Positions 8,840-16,869 of a stretch of 64,000 nt of DNA are shown here, piece by piece (position 1 is the first letter of the stretch; every line of letters starts with the position of its first letter). The position numbers were made by a program, and so were the translations under genes. This DNA comes from Dehalococcoidia bacterium (lineage in GTDB: Bacteria > Chloroflexota > Dehalococcoidia > GIF9 > AB-539-J10): contig JAUWYX010000003.1 in assembly GCA_030615625.1 (NCBI GenBank), positions 171,045-235,044 of the forward strand. Reading direction: 5' to 3'. The notes below the pieces were generated by a model. It did not search any database. It had not been told where the DNA came from and worked only from the letters and a program-made list of their open reading frames with translations.

Positions 8840-8895
8840 TGCCGGGGGATATTATAACAAGACAGCAAAATTATTGCAACAAGTTGCTAATGCGA

Positions 8896-9345
8896 CTATT
8901 TTCCCGTCTTACTTTCCAGCGATATGGTGACCGGCCCATCATTATAAATTTCCACCAGCATATGCTCCTGAAAAAGCCCTGTTTCCACCTTGAGCCCTGT
9001 GGAGCGAACTTGCTCCACAAAAAACTCATAGAACTCCTTGGCCAGGTCCGGCGGGGCTGCCTCGGTGAAGCTGGGTCGCCTCCCTTTGCGTGAATCAGCC
9101 AGAAGAGTAAATTGGCTTATTATTAAAATATCTCCCCTTGTTTCCAGCGCTGAGAGGGCAAACTTGCTTGCCTCGTCGGCAAAAATACGCAGGTTAACCA
9201 CTTTGTTTGCCAGGTAACTGGCGTCTTCCTTCGAATCACCTTGAGCAACGCCGAGAAAAACCACCAGCCCCTGGCCAATCTCGCCTACTATATTGTCATT
9301 CACGCTAACTGAGGCTCTGGAAACCCGCTGCACTAATGCTTTCAT
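8896..9345 (-). CDS. dtd: D-aminoacyl-tRNA deacylase
   Basis: 149 residues, the standard length of DTD. It shows the two active-site signatures, SQFTLLAD and the Gly-cisPro motif in NDGPVTI, and begins MKALVQRVSRASV as family members do. The dimer removes D-amino acids (and Gly) wrongly attached to tRNA. Its own unit, 56 bp upstream of fur's start on the same strand. Confidence 0.95.
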   Translation of the reverse strand: MKALVQRVSRASVSVNDNIVGEIGQGLVVFLGVAQGDSKEDASYLANKVVNLRIFADEASKFALSALETRGDILIISQFTLLADSRKGRRPSFTEAAPPDLAKEFYEFFVEQVRSTGLKVETGLFQEHMLVEIYNDGPVTISLESKTGK

Positions 9346-9398
9346 CTTGATTTAGCCCATATAATTATGCCACCTTCTTGAATTTATTTCCGCGTGAG

Positions 9399-9459
9399 TA
9401 TTCGAGGGACATAATACCTAATTTGTGGTAGGCCTGATTAGTATGGTGTACTTGGAATT
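9399..9459 (+). repeat. 61-bp REP-like palindromic repeat, copy A
   Basis: Imperfect inverted repeat: the left end reads like TATTC..GGGACATAATACC and the right end like GGTATGGTGTCCCTGGAATT. Copies B to E are at 10703-10763, 12177-12237, 62950-63010 and 63497-63557. This copy is one of the more diverged ones. Confidence 0.85.
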
Positions 9460-9520
9460 TCGGTATTGACCATTGTTTTTCATTCGTATATGATGTATCA
9501 ATAGGACAGGAGGTGAAGCT

Positions 9521-9622
9521 ATGCCAGTTTGTTCTCATTGCGGAAAAGAGGTAAGCGAAGGTGTTTCGTTTTGCCCTGAATGTGGGTATCGACTGGCGAT
9601 AGGACAAACGTTAAAGGAATGA
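9521..9622 (+). CDS. Short zinc-ribbon protein
   Basis: 33 codons after a strong ribosome site (AGGAGGTGAAGC). The peptide has two CxxC knuckles (C4..C7, C18..C21) of the zinc_ribbon_2 type, MPVCSHCGKEVSEG and FCPECG. Its stop overlaps the next start (ATGA). In related bacteria such a ribbon is commonly the N terminus of a longer membrane protein, so this and the next gene may be one ancestral gene split by a frameshift. Confidence 0.65.
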   Translation: MPVCSHCGKEVSEGVSFCPECGYRLAIGQTLKE

Positions 9623-10239
9623 GTAAGGGAAAGCTAGCAGGAATCATCATAGCTTGCACTATAGCTATCATCGTGGCGATTGTCATAACTAGACCCCCGC
9701 CAACACCTACACCTACGTACACACTTAGTGTAAGCGTCAGCCCCTCAGTGGCAGGGGCTGTATCTCCTTCGGGTGGCGTATATGATGCCAGTGTGCAGGT
9801 AACACTGACAGCCAGCCCAGCTAGTGGCTACATCTTTGACTACTGGAGCGGTAGTGCGTCAGACACCACACCTACCGTTACTATTACCATGGATTCGGAT
9901 AAGAGCCTCACTGCTAACTTTAAAACTGCTCCGCCAGATGCAATCAGTTGGGATAAGGCTAAGGACCACATTGGTGAAAGAACTACAGTATATGGTCCTG
10001 TCGTCGATACGCATTATGCTAGTGAGAGTAGCGGCCAACCTACTTTCCTGAATATGGGCAACCCTTACCCTGACCTAAACCGATTTACTGTGGTTATCTG
10101 GGGTGAGAATCGTGGCAAGTTTTTTCAACCACCAGAGGATTATTACGACGGTAAAACTATTTATATTAGCGGTCTAATTGACTCTTATAACGGGGTGCCG
10201 CAGATTGAAGTTACATCACTTGACCAAATACATGAGTAA
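9619..10239 (+). CDS. Membrane-anchored protein with an InlB B-repeat-like and an OB-like domain
   Basis: 206 residues. A transmembrane helix (about 5-22) and a Pro/Thr linker are followed by a repeat of the divergent InlB type (GYIFDYWSG, MDSDKSLTANF) and a C-terminal beta domain with VYGPVVDTHYA, TFLNMG, FTVVIWGENRG and YISGLI that resembles an OB fold. Probably exported and held at the outer face of the membrane. It overlaps the nuclease gene (ATGAGTAA), so both may work together on extracellular nucleic acid (inference). Confidence 0.75.
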   Translation: MSKGKLAGIIIACTIAIIVAIVITRPPPTPTPTYTLSVSVSPSVAGAVSPSGGVYDASVQVTLTASPASGYIFDYWSGSASDTTPTVTITMDSDKSLTANFKTAPPDAISWDKAKDHIGERTTVYGPVVDTHYASESSGQPTFLNMGNPYPDLNRFTVVIWGENRGKFFQPPEDYYDGKTIYISGLIDSYNGVPQIEVTSLDQIHE

Positions 10240-10696
10240 TAAACTTCTCATAGCTTTAGTACTGCTTATTGGAATCGGTATTGGGTTAGGCACAGGCTAT
10301 GGTTTGTGGCATGCCGACAATAGTGTATATGAGCAGGCATTGGTCACCAAGGTCATTGATGGTGATACTGTTGAGCTAGCAGATGGTCGCAGTGTCCGTT
10401 ATCTGGGCATTGACACGCCAGAGTCAGGAGAATATTACGCTGAAGAGGCGACAGCCAGAAACAAAGAACTTGTCGAAGGAAAGACGGTTGAACTGCAGCG
10501 AGGCGACCGAGACCAGGACGAATACGGTCGATTGCTCCGATACGTTTACGTAGACGGGGTGTTCGTTAATGCTGAGTTGATTGCTCAGGGATATGCAAAA
10601 GCCTATATATTTGACCCTGATGACCGATACAGCCAGATTCTTGTCCGATTAGAACAGTACGCCAAGATGAAAAACCGTGGGCTATGGAATCAATAA
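10232..10696 (+). CDS. Staphylococcal-type thermonuclease, membrane-anchored or secreted
   Basis: 154 residues. An N-terminal hydrophobic segment (about 4-22) precedes an SNase domain with VIDGDTVEL, VRYLGIDTPE, DEYGRLLRYV and AYIFDP, covering the calcium and catalytic Asp, Arg and Glu positions of the family. It would cut DNA and RNA outside the cell. The ATG at 10232 overlaps the upstream stop; an earlier in-frame start would lie inside the neighbour. Confidence 0.88.
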   Translation: MSNKLLIALVLLIGIGIGLGTGYGLWHADNSVYEQALVTKVIDGDTVELADGRSVRYLGIDTPESGEYYAEEATARNKELVEGKTVELQRGDRDQDEYGRLLRYVYVDGVFVNAELIAQGYAKAYIFDPDDRYSQILVRLEQYAKMKNRGLWNQ

Positions 10697-10702
10697 ACGG
10701 AC

Positions 10703-10763
10703 TATTCTGGGGACATAATACCTAATTTGTACTAGGCCTAATTGGTATGGTGTCCCTGGAATT
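10703..10763 (+). repeat. 61-bp REP-like palindromic repeat, copy B
   Basis: Same unit as copies A, C, D and E, in the same orientation. Begins 6 bp after the nuclease stop. The pairing ends are TATTCTGGGGACATAATACC and GGTATGGTGTCCCTGGAATT. Confidence 0.9.
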
Positions 10764-10843
10764 GTACACACTACCTCTATGCTGTTGCCAGGCTAGCGAA
10801 GTCAGGCGAAGCAATCTCGTTGGGAGAAAGAGCTGCCCTCTTC

Positions 10844-11983
10844 TTACGGTTGCCAGCTCAGGAAGGGATAGGTCTCGTCGTCAACGATATTCCAGATATA
10901 GGATGGGTTGCGCGTGCCATGATTGGCGACCGCGATTATGTTCCAGCCTGCGCCTGAGAAGGTGGCGATGTTCTGCATTTCCGCCGTAGTCTTGCCCGTC
11001 CCGCCATCCGAAGTAGCTTGTCCGCTGGTTTCGGTGTCCCAGAAGGAGTTGCTCACAGTGTCATAATTGCATCCCACCAGACCGCCAACGGACGAATTGC
11101 CAGTCACGTTGCCGCTGGAATAAGAGTCGCTCACAGTGTCATAATTGCATCCCACCAGACCGCCAACACAGTTATCGCCAGTCACGTTGCCGCTGGAATA
11201 GGAGTTGCTCACGGTGTCTCGATTCCATCCCACCAGACCGCCAACACCATCTCCGCCAGTCACGCTGCCGGTGGAATAGGAGTTGCTCACAGTGCCAAAA
11301 TTAAATCCCACCAGACCACCAACCTTAAACTCGGTGACGGTCACGCTGCCGGTGGAATAGGAGTTGCTCACGGTGCCAGAATTAATTCCTACCAGACCGC
11401 CAACAAGCCACTTGCCGGTCACGCTGCCGGTGGAATAGGAGTTGCTTACAGCGCCCCAATTTTCTCCCACCAGACCACCAATACCAAAAGGGCCATTCAC
11501 ATTGCTGCTGGAATAGGAGTTGCTCACGGTGCCCGCATTATCTCCCACTAGACCGCCAACCCGGCTGGAGCCACTCACAGTGAAGTTCACCACGCCGACA
11601 TTCTTGATGACTCCTCCCACACCAACATAACCGAAAAGTCCCACACCCCTTTCGTCAGGGCGGTTGATAAACAGGTCACGTATCTCGTATCCCTGCCCGT
11701 CGAAACTCCCTTTAAATTTAAATGGGGGACCCCAAGTTTCAATTGGCTGCCAGCCCTTTCCCTGATTGGCTGTCTCACTCGCCAGCTCCTCATAACCGGC
11801 AGTGGTGGAATCGAGGTTGTTCATCAGAATGTGATGGCCGCCCAGGTTGTTCCTGATGTCATCCAAATCATACCAATCCCGTATTTCCAGGTTTTGGGAA
11901 GGAAGAGCACAGCCTCCCATTACTACAATTAAGGCTACCGTAACCAAAAGGATGCCAAGTCTTTTCACGTACATAACCCTCAA
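10844..11983 (-). CDS. GLUG-repeat surface lipoprotein
   Basis: 379 residues. The signal peptide ends in a lipobox-like VMGGC (Cys at about residue 26), so it is probably lipid-anchored. After a short spacer with FKGSFDGQGYEIRDL come about eight GLUG-type repeats of roughly 22-25 residues (GGLVG.N.GTVSNSYSTGSV), which stack as a beta-helix in adhesins and peptidases of this group. The C-terminal 60 residues (SFWDTETSGQATSDGGTGK) are the usual cap of these proteins. The DNA shows the same units as imperfect tandem repeats between about 11030 and 11580. Likely a cell-surface adhesin or binding protein. Confidence 0.85.
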   Translation of the reverse strand: MRVMYVKRLGILLVTVALIVVMGGCALPSQNLEIRDWYDLDDIRNNLGGHHILMNNLDSTTAGYEELASETANQGKGWQPIETWGPPFKFKGSFDGQGYEIRDLFINRPDERGVGLFGYVGVGGVIKNVGVVNFTVSGSSRVGGLVGDNAGTVSNSYSSSNVNGPFGIGGLVGENWGAVSNSYSTGSVTGKWLVGGLVGINSGTVSNSYSTGSVTVTEFKVGGLVGFNFGTVSNSYSTGSVTGGDGVGGLVGWNRDTVSNSYSSGNVTGDNCVGGLVGCNYDTVSDSYSSGNVTGNSSVGGLVGCNYDTVSNSFWDTETSGQATSDGGTGKTTAEMQNIATFSGAGWNIIAVANHGTRNPSYIWNIVDDETYPFLSWQP

Positions 11984-12176
11984 AGTGTTATTGTATCACA
12001 AGCGAAGTAAGTGTCAATATCCTTCATAAGGTGAGGTTGATGGAATAGAGTGAAAGGAGAAGGGGGAAGGACGCATTAGATTTCTATGAGATTTTAGCCT
12101 GCGACCCGAGCGGGCAGCCACACGCAAGATTTCGCAAAATAGGGTAGGGGGGTGAACACTCATCTCCTTTCGCAAG

Positions 12177-12237
12177 TATTCTGGGGACATAATACCTGAT
12201 TTGTAGTAGGCTTAATTGGTATGGTGTCCCTGGAATC
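12177..12237 (+). repeat. 61-bp REP-like palindromic repeat, copy C
   Basis: Same unit as the other four copies, same orientation. It lies 67 bp upstream of the tRNA-Leu gene, outside the integrated element. The stretch 11984-12303 around it holds no gene I can support. Confidence 0.9.
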
Positions 12238-12303
12238 CATTCAAGGGAGCGATGGTTTGAGGCGAGTCCCATAAAATGCTATTGTATTAGGTGGTTTCCT
12301 ATC

Positions 12304-12388
12304 GGGGAAGTGTCGGAATTGGCAGACGAGCATGACTTAGGATCATGTGCCGTAAGGCGTGGGGGTTCGAGTCCCCCCTTCCCCACCA
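12304..12388 (+). tRNA. tRNA-Leu (anticodon UAG)
   Basis: Folds as a complete class II tRNA with CCA encoded: acceptor GGGGAAG pairs with CTTCCCC (12378-12384), the anticodon stem CATGA/TCATG encloses loop CTTAGGA, and the T arm GGGGG-TTCGAGT-CCCCC is perfect. The 3' half is the attachment site of the integrated element and remains functional after integration. Confidence 0.95.
12334..12386. other. attL, left attachment site inside tRNA-Leu
   Basis: 53 bp from the anticodon loop to the first C of the CCA end, repeated at 61707-61759 with three mismatches. The integrase gene follows directly, the classical arrangement for tRNA-integrating elements. Confidence 0.92.
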
Positions 12389-12551
12389 CTTAACCTCGTT
12401 TTTCAGGGGCTTTACAGCCACGAGAGGTGACTCTACAATATCTTCACCGACGACGCCAACGAGACCCGACTCTACAGCATCTTCACCACGCGCTACGAGA
12501 TCCCTCTCGGGCCCCCACAACGCTGCCGGAAAACTTTGGGGAGGTAATGCT

Positions 12552-13511
12552 ATGACACAGGCAGCAATCGATGAATTCCTTCAATCCCGCCGGGCACGAA
12601 AATTAAGTGCCGAAACCGTTCAATGGTATAAGCAGAGGCTCCGGCCATTCGCTACATTCAACCCAGAACTTCCAGAGGAGCCTGGACCTATCGAGACATT
12701 TCTGGCCATGCGCCACGGCGAGCCGGAAACAATACATGCGGACTTTAGAGCACTCAGAGCTATTTTCACATTTCGCACAGAACGTTATGGCGTCCCGAAC
12801 CCTATGGCCACAGTTAAGCCTCCACGCTGCCCTAAAAAGGTGATGGCTACCCTTGAGCCCGAGGAGCACTTGAGATTGCTCACGGCAGCGGGATCGGACG
12901 TTAGGACAAAAGCAATAGTAACCCTCTTGACCGACACCGGCATACGCACAAGTGAAGCCGTTGGACTGCGCAGACAGGACATCAAAACAAGAACCCTGGT
13001 TGTGCGTGGCAAGTCTGGCCAACACGAAGTTGCTATGAGCGAGGAAACGAGAAGACTGCTCCTCACTCTTACCAATGACAGCAAGGATGAGTATGTTTTC
13101 CACGGTCGCAAAGGAGTTCTTACTAGATATGGCATGTATAAGATACTCCGCCAGCTTTATGAAAAGGCTGGCATACCCGGCCCGAAACTTGGTGGCCACC
13201 GCCTGAGACATGCCTTTGGCAAGGCTTGGGTAGCCAACGGTGGTGACCTCCGCTCCCTACAACTACAAATGGGACACGAGAACATCAGTACCACAGAAAA
13301 ATATTGCTCACTCAATATGAATGACACCATCGCAAAGCATGGGAGGTTCACGCCGCTGCGGTCCACTTACGCGGCTCAACAGGTCTTTTTGGACACAAAT
13401 GTAGTGGTCAACGCATTAGAGGAAGAAATACCAGTAGGTAGAAATGAGAGACGGGCCGACGATACTTGTGTGCAGACGGATTGCCACCCAGGGGTACGTT
13501 GTTCCCGGTAG
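12552..13511 (+). CDS. int: Tyrosine integrase
   Basis: 319 residues from the ATG preceded by GGGGAGG; the frame is open further upstream into the tRNA, which is not credible as coding. An N-terminal SAM-like core-binding domain (about 1-95) is followed by the catalytic domain with Arg132 (GIRTSE), Lys in RGKSGQH, His216-x-x-Arg219 (HRLR), His242 (MGHENIS) and nucleophile Tyr251 (EKYC). It recombines the tRNA-Leu attachment site. The last about 40 residues after the catalytic fold read VFLDTNVVVNA, like the first strand of a PIN domain, and overlap the next gene by 68 bp, so the C terminus may be a fusion scar. Confidence 0.93.
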   Translation: MTQAAIDEFLQSRRARKLSAETVQWYKQRLRPFATFNPELPEEPGPIETFLAMRHGEPETIHADFRALRAIFTFRTERYGVPNPMATVKPPRCPKKVMATLEPEEHLRLLTAAGSDVRTKAIVTLLTDTGIRTSEAVGLRRQDIKTRTLVVRGKSGQHEVAMSEETRRLLLTLTNDSKDEYVFHGRKGVLTRYGMYKILRQLYEKAGIPGPKLGGHRLRHAFGKAWVANGGDLRSLQLQMGHENISTTEKYCSLNMNDTIAKHGRFTPLRSTYAAQQVFLDTNVVVNALEEEIPVGRNERRADDTCVQTDCHPGVRCSR

Positions 13512-13713
13512 TCTGCCTGATAGGTGTTTAAAATGTGGAGCAAGAGTATGGGTAGCTCCATCCAGCTGGCTTATTTTGCATGGCAGAGGAGATGTGCAAA
13601 TTAAATGTCTGCAATGTGCCCTTGCCGACCCTGATTTCGTTTCTGGCACATTTGAAGATTTGTCGCAGGCTCAGCTCGAGGAGATAAAGGAGTCTTTGAG
13701 AGACGGAGGGTGA
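13444..13713 (+). CDS. Small zinc-ribbon protein
   Basis: 89 residues with CLKCGA (about 30) and CLQCA (about 57) as a two-knuckle zinc ribbon around a VWVAPSSW segment, and an acidic helical tail (LSQAQLEEIKESL). Overlaps the integrase end by 68 bp in another frame; the true start could be later. Its stop overlaps the GTG of the next gene. Function unknown. Confidence 0.6.
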   Translation: MRDGPTILVCRRIATQGYVVPGSLPDRCLKCGARVWVAPSSWLILHGRGDVQIKCLQCALADPDFVSGTFEDLSQAQLEEIKESLRDGG

Positions 13714-14063
13714 AGGCACGAATGTGGTATTCAGAGGTTAAGGAAACAATGGAAGCTATAAGGAAGCCAGAGATGAGGCTTAATGTCAAGCTAGCGATTA
13801 CCTTTGTTGGGGTAAATATCCTGGACGCTGCCCTTACTTTAAGAGCAATAGCTAATGGCGGATATGAGCTCTGCTCAATACCAAGTCTCATTCTCAGGCA
13901 GCCTACATGGGTATTTTGGTGCTTCAAAATCAGCACGGCATTAATCTTCGCTCTATTGCTCCTTATTTTATCAGATAGATTTCCCCAAGTGAAAAGGATA
14001 TTCATCATTCTGATCGGTGTGATGTCGGGGATTTGCCTATTTAACACAATAGGGGTGTTTTAG
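13710..14063 (+). CDS. Small membrane protein (DUF5658-like)
   Basis: 117 residues, GTG start overlapping the previous stop. Three hydrophobic segments (about 28-48, 67-87 and 94-113), with FVGVNILDAALTLRAI in the first, a layout typical of small DUF5658-like proteins. No catalytic motif. Probably sits in the host membrane; role unknown. Confidence 0.65.
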   Translation: MKARMWYSEVKETMEAIRKPEMRLNVKLAITFVGVNILDAALTLRAIANGGYELCSIPSLILRQPTWVFWCFKISTALIFALLLLILSDRFPQVKRIFIILIGVMSGICLFNTIGVF

Positions 14064-14096
14064 GTTTTCAAAACAAAGCATGAAAGGAGGATAAAT

Positions 14097-14549
14097 ATGA
14101 CAGTAAATTCAGAAAATCTAGTGTTCGTGATACACCGAACCCACGACATGCTTAAGAGCTGCGAGGACAAAGTATTTGGTAAACAAGGGCTTACTACGGA
14201 GCAGTATGCAGTGCTTACGACTATAAAACACCTCGATGAGCCTGTAAGGATAACTGATGTAGCCCGTTGGCTAACACGCAGCACGAACAGCATCAGTATG
14301 ATAGTCGACCGCATGGTCAAAGCTGGACTTCTCACAAGAGAAAGAGACGGTGATGACCGCAGGACAGTACGTCTAGTTATCACCAGCAAGGCGGAGACCC
14401 TCCTTAAACCAGCAACTCTGGCAGGCCAGGAGTTTATCCAGAAAATCCTGTCGAACCTATCATATGAGGACAGGCAGGCCCTTCTTGGGCCACTCTTGAC
14501 GGTACAACATGAGGCATCCCGTGAGAAGGCAATAGAGGAAACTCCGTGA
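14097..14549 (+). CDS. MarR-family transcriptional regulator
   Basis: 150 residues after a strong ribosome site (AAAGGAGG). The winged helix covers about residues 30-100, with LTTEQYAVLTTIKHL, VRITDVARWL, STNSISMIVDRM and the wing LTRERDGDDRRTVRL, as in MarR proteins. A dimer of such proteins binds a palindromic operator. It is the only classical repressor-like gene in the left part of the element, so it may govern the element's state (inference). Confidence 0.9.
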   Translation: MTVNSENLVFVIHRTHDMLKSCEDKVFGKQGLTTEQYAVLTTIKHLDEPVRITDVARWLTRSTNSISMIVDRMVKAGLLTRERDGDDRRTVRLVITSKAETLLKPATLAGQEFIQKILSNLSYEDRQALLGPLLTVQHEASREKAIEETP

Positions 14550-14609
14550 GCCAGCTATAAGGGCAACAGAAGTTGAGATTCTTAAAAGAACGGCTAAGGA
14601 GGTGAAGCG

Positions 14610-14834
14610 ATGATAACAGTATTCTTTGTAGACGACGGGCAAGATTTCCTCGAGTGGGATCTTAATGATAAAGGGGAGGTAGTGGATTGTCGGCCCTTCC
14701 AAGGTGATATTTGGATCGGGGTGAAGGTTCACAACAAAGACATCAAGCCTGGTGACCTTCTGGATATTACCACGTCAGACGGCATCCGCCGGACGTTAAT
14801 ACACGCTGTTGAGAAAGTGCAGCAGCTTGTCTAA
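14610..14834 (+). CDS. Unknown 74-residue protein
   Basis: Strong ribosome site (AAGGAGGTGAAGCG). An all-beta-looking small protein, MITVFFVDDGQDF, then WIGVKVHNKDIKPGDLLDITTSDG; no family recognised. Ends 13 bp before the viral tRNA. Confidence 0.6.
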   Translation: MITVFFVDDGQDFLEWDLNDKGEVVDCRPFQGDIWIGVKVHNKDIKPGDLLDITTSDGIRRTLIHAVEKVQQLV

Positions 14835-14847
14835 TAAAAGGGAATAA

Positions 14848-14920
14848 AGCGGTGGAGAATCGGTATTCAAGATGTCTCATAAGCATCTCTCAGTAGGTTC
14901 GACTCCTACCCCCGCTACCA
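14848..14920 (+). tRNA. Viral tRNA with CAU anticodon (Met or Ile2), shortened D arm
   Basis: Acceptor AGCGGTG pairs with CCCCGCT with one mismatch, followed by A and an encoded CCA. Anticodon stem GATGT/GCATC (one G-U) encloses the loop CTCATAA, and the T arm GTAGG-TTCGACT-CCTAC is perfect. The D arm is reduced to GAAT-CGGT-ATTC, lacking the usual long loop, so the molecule is only about 70 nt without CCA. It may be a degenerate initiator/elongator Met tRNA or an Ile2 tRNA needing lysidine. Confidence 0.75.
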
Positions 14921-14931
14921 AGTATTGAGCT

Positions 14932-15828
14932 ATGAAAGTTCTACTTATGGATTTAGACATAACCCCGAGAAGACGTCCCTTCCCCAATCTTGGTCTTATG
15001 AAACTCAGTGCTTACCATAAGGCCATCGGAGATGAGGTATATCTAAATTTCCCTCTCAAGCAGGCTGATGTCATCTATGCATCCTGTATTTTTACGTGGA
15101 ACACTTGGGCCAAAGCTAGGGTTCCCGATGGTGCAATCGTTGGTGGATCAGGGATTGACTTAAAGGCACAACTTCATCCTGAAGTGGAGCATATCATGCC
15201 TGACTATAGCCTTTATCCAAGCGTGGACTTCTCTTTAGGGTTTACATCAAGGGGCTGCATTAGGAGATGTCCCTGGTGCATCGTGCCAGAAAAAGAAGGA
15301 TGGATCAAGCCTTGGACACGTATCGATGAGTTCTGGGATCGCCGGCACAGGAAAATCACACTGCTTGATAATAACTTGCTGGCAGCCCCTAATTGGAGAC
15401 AAACCATGGAGGATCTCTTGGCAGAGGAACTTGAGGTCGACTTTAACCAAGGGCTGGATATAAGGCTGGTAACTGCAGAGAATGTCAACTATCTTAAACA
15501 AATGAAGACGAAACAACTCCGCTTTGCCTTTGATGATATTCGTTATGAAAGTGCTCTGAGAGAGGGTATCAGCTTGCTTCTAGATGCGGGAATACGTTCC
15601 AGGAAACTCTTTTTCTACGTGCTGGTGGGTTTTGATGATGATGATACCGCCGTAGAACGGATGCAAATTCTTAACTCCTACAATGTAGATTGCTATCCGA
15701 TGGCCTATAGAAGCGCTGATGGTGCAAAGCCAGCAAGGAGAATAATAAAGGTTCCCGATATCTTTTGGCATGGTCCTCGGCGGAATATAAATAAGTTCTT
15801 GAGATTAGTGGGGAGGTTGCCGGAATAA
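14932..15828 (+). CDS. Radical SAM protein
   Basis: 298 residues. The cluster motif C109-x3-C113-x2-C116 (GCIRRCPWC) binds a [4Fe-4S] cluster that cleaves SAM. An upstream Rossmann-like part (VLLMDLDITPRRRPFPNLG, then DVIYASCIFTW) resembles a B12-binding-like domain as in many B12-radical SAM proteins, but without the DxHxxG motif. Downstream FNQGLDIRLV and FYVLVGF are barrel strands. Substrate unknown. It starts 11 bp after the viral tRNA and overlaps the next gene by one base. Confidence 0.82.
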   Translation: MKVLLMDLDITPRRRPFPNLGLMKLSAYHKAIGDEVYLNFPLKQADVIYASCIFTWNTWAKARVPDGAIVGGSGIDLKAQLHPEVEHIMPDYSLYPSVDFSLGFTSRGCIRRCPWCIVPEKEGWIKPWTRIDEFWDRRHRKITLLDNNLLAAPNWRQTMEDLLAEELEVDFNQGLDIRLVTAENVNYLKQMKTKQLRFAFDDIRYESALREGISLLLDAGIRSRKLFFYVLVGFDDDDTAVERMQILNSYNVDCYPMAYRSADGAKPARRIIKVPDIFWHGPRRNINKFLRLVGRLPE

Positions 15829-16721
15829 TGACTGGATATCCACGAAAACCAGATGAGCCGGCTAGAGCCAGGAAGCCCTGGACAGAGGATGAGGTCACAT
15901 ATTTGGCTGCCAAATATGGTCTTGTTTCCTTGAAGACATTGGCTAGAAACTTGCAACGCACTAAAGGGGCAATATACATAGCAACCAAAAGATTGCTTCA
16001 TAATCAGCGAATATACGATAACTTCTATACGTCCAGTGAGCTGGCTCGCCTTTTTGGCAATGACGCGAAAACCATTGTCTATTGGGCTAGCCGGGGGTGG
16101 CTTAAAGGGCGACGTGCTCCATACTATCAGGGACTAAACCGATTTTGGCTCTTTACTGAAAGGTGTGTAATTCGATTCCTAAAGGATCGCCCATGGCTTC
16201 TCAATATGGAGAGGATGGAGGAGCATTACTTCCGCTCCATTGTTGAAGCAGAGTGGGAAAGAGACCCATGGTACAGCTGCGAAGAAGCGGCGCAACTCCT
16301 CGGTGTTACGACAGACGATGCTGTGCAGCGATATATCCACTTAGGCTTGCTGCCGGCAGCGAAAAAGCCTGGTGGTCCTTGGCGGGGGAAATGGATAATA
16401 AGGCACAGTGCTATTGATGCCTTCTTGAGTAATGACCCTCGACCGCAACATAAGCATAATGCGGTTCGTGCATCAAGACTGCGAAATATTAAAAAAGAAG
16501 GCAGGCCTGTCAGGGCATATATGGTTTGGGAATTTGAATGTCCAAACTGCGAAATGGTCATCAAGATAATGGCGCCACCCAAGATGTTTGGCACGGAAGT
16601 CAGGCAAAGATTTATAAACCTTTATGTAAATGGCTCTTGCTCTCATGGTTCAGTGGTTCGAGTAGGGGAAAGAGAGACAATTCTAGTGTCGGGAGGTAAA
16701 GATGAATGTGGCATAAGCTAA
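15828..16721 (+). CDS. Myb/SANT-like and helix-turn-helix DNA-binding protein
   Basis: 297 residues. Residues about 15-55 (KPWTEDEVTYLAAKYG, LQRTKGAIYIATKR) look like a Myb/SANT-type module; two excisionase/MerR-like helix-turn-helix segments follow (YTSSELARLFGNDAKTIVYWA; YSCEEAAQLLGVTTD). The C-terminal part carries C..C spacing (FECPNCEMV) and a lone GSCSHG that could close a zinc site. A similar, shorter protein is encoded at 59045-59662. A regulator or DNA-architecture role is likely. Confidence 0.75.
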   Translation: MTGYPRKPDEPARARKPWTEDEVTYLAAKYGLVSLKTLARNLQRTKGAIYIATKRLLHNQRIYDNFYTSSELARLFGNDAKTIVYWASRGWLKGRRAPYYQGLNRFWLFTERCVIRFLKDRPWLLNMERMEEHYFRSIVEAEWERDPWYSCEEAAQLLGVTTDDAVQRYIHLGLLPAAKKPGGPWRGKWIIRHSAIDAFLSNDPRPQHKHNAVRASRLRNIKKEGRPVRAYMVWEFECPNCEMVIKIMAPPKMFGTEVRQRFINLYVNGSCSHGSVVRVGERETILVSGGKDECGIS

Positions 16722-16840
16722 AAGTGGCAAGGGCTAGGCGTAAATTCCTGAAGGCTGTTAGAGATGTCAACGAGGGGAAAATACCCCAGGATTTACCTCT
16801 GCCTGGGCGGACCGGAGAGGTTCGTGGACAGAGCAGGTGA
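16706..16840 (+). CDS. Small basic protein
   Basis: 44 codons after GGGAGGTAAAGATGA, overlapping the end of the previous gene. The start is strongly basic (MWHKLKVARARRKFLKAVRD), the rest proline/glycine-rich. No family recognised. Supported by the ribosome site, tight packing and by being followed by the intercistronic hairpin found after its neighbours. Confidence 0.5.
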   Translation: MWHKLKVARARRKFLKAVRDVNEGKIPQDLPLPGRTGEVRGQSR

Positions 16841-16869
16841 ATGAACGTTCTTGAAGGAATGGCAAGGAA

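Noticed and set aside
9365..9607. Minus-strand 80-residue protein overlapping the zinc-ribbon gene
   Set aside because: It runs through the REP-like repeat and has no ribosome site or protein-like composition.
11018..11551. Plus-strand repetitive protein frame (repeats of ASHVAAGI.VAHS)
   Set aside because: It is the antisense shadow of the GLUG repeats of the lipoprotein gene at 10844-11983.
11030..11580. CRISPR-like array
   Set aside because: Periodic repeats here code for GLUG units on the minus strand; spacing and conservation follow codons, with no CRISPR repeat or spacer structure. No CRISPR array was found elsewhere.
12345..12551. Integrase start within the tRNA gene
   Set aside because: The frame is open but runs through the tRNA and lacks a ribosome site; the ATG at 12552 has GGGGAGG before it and fits the domain start.
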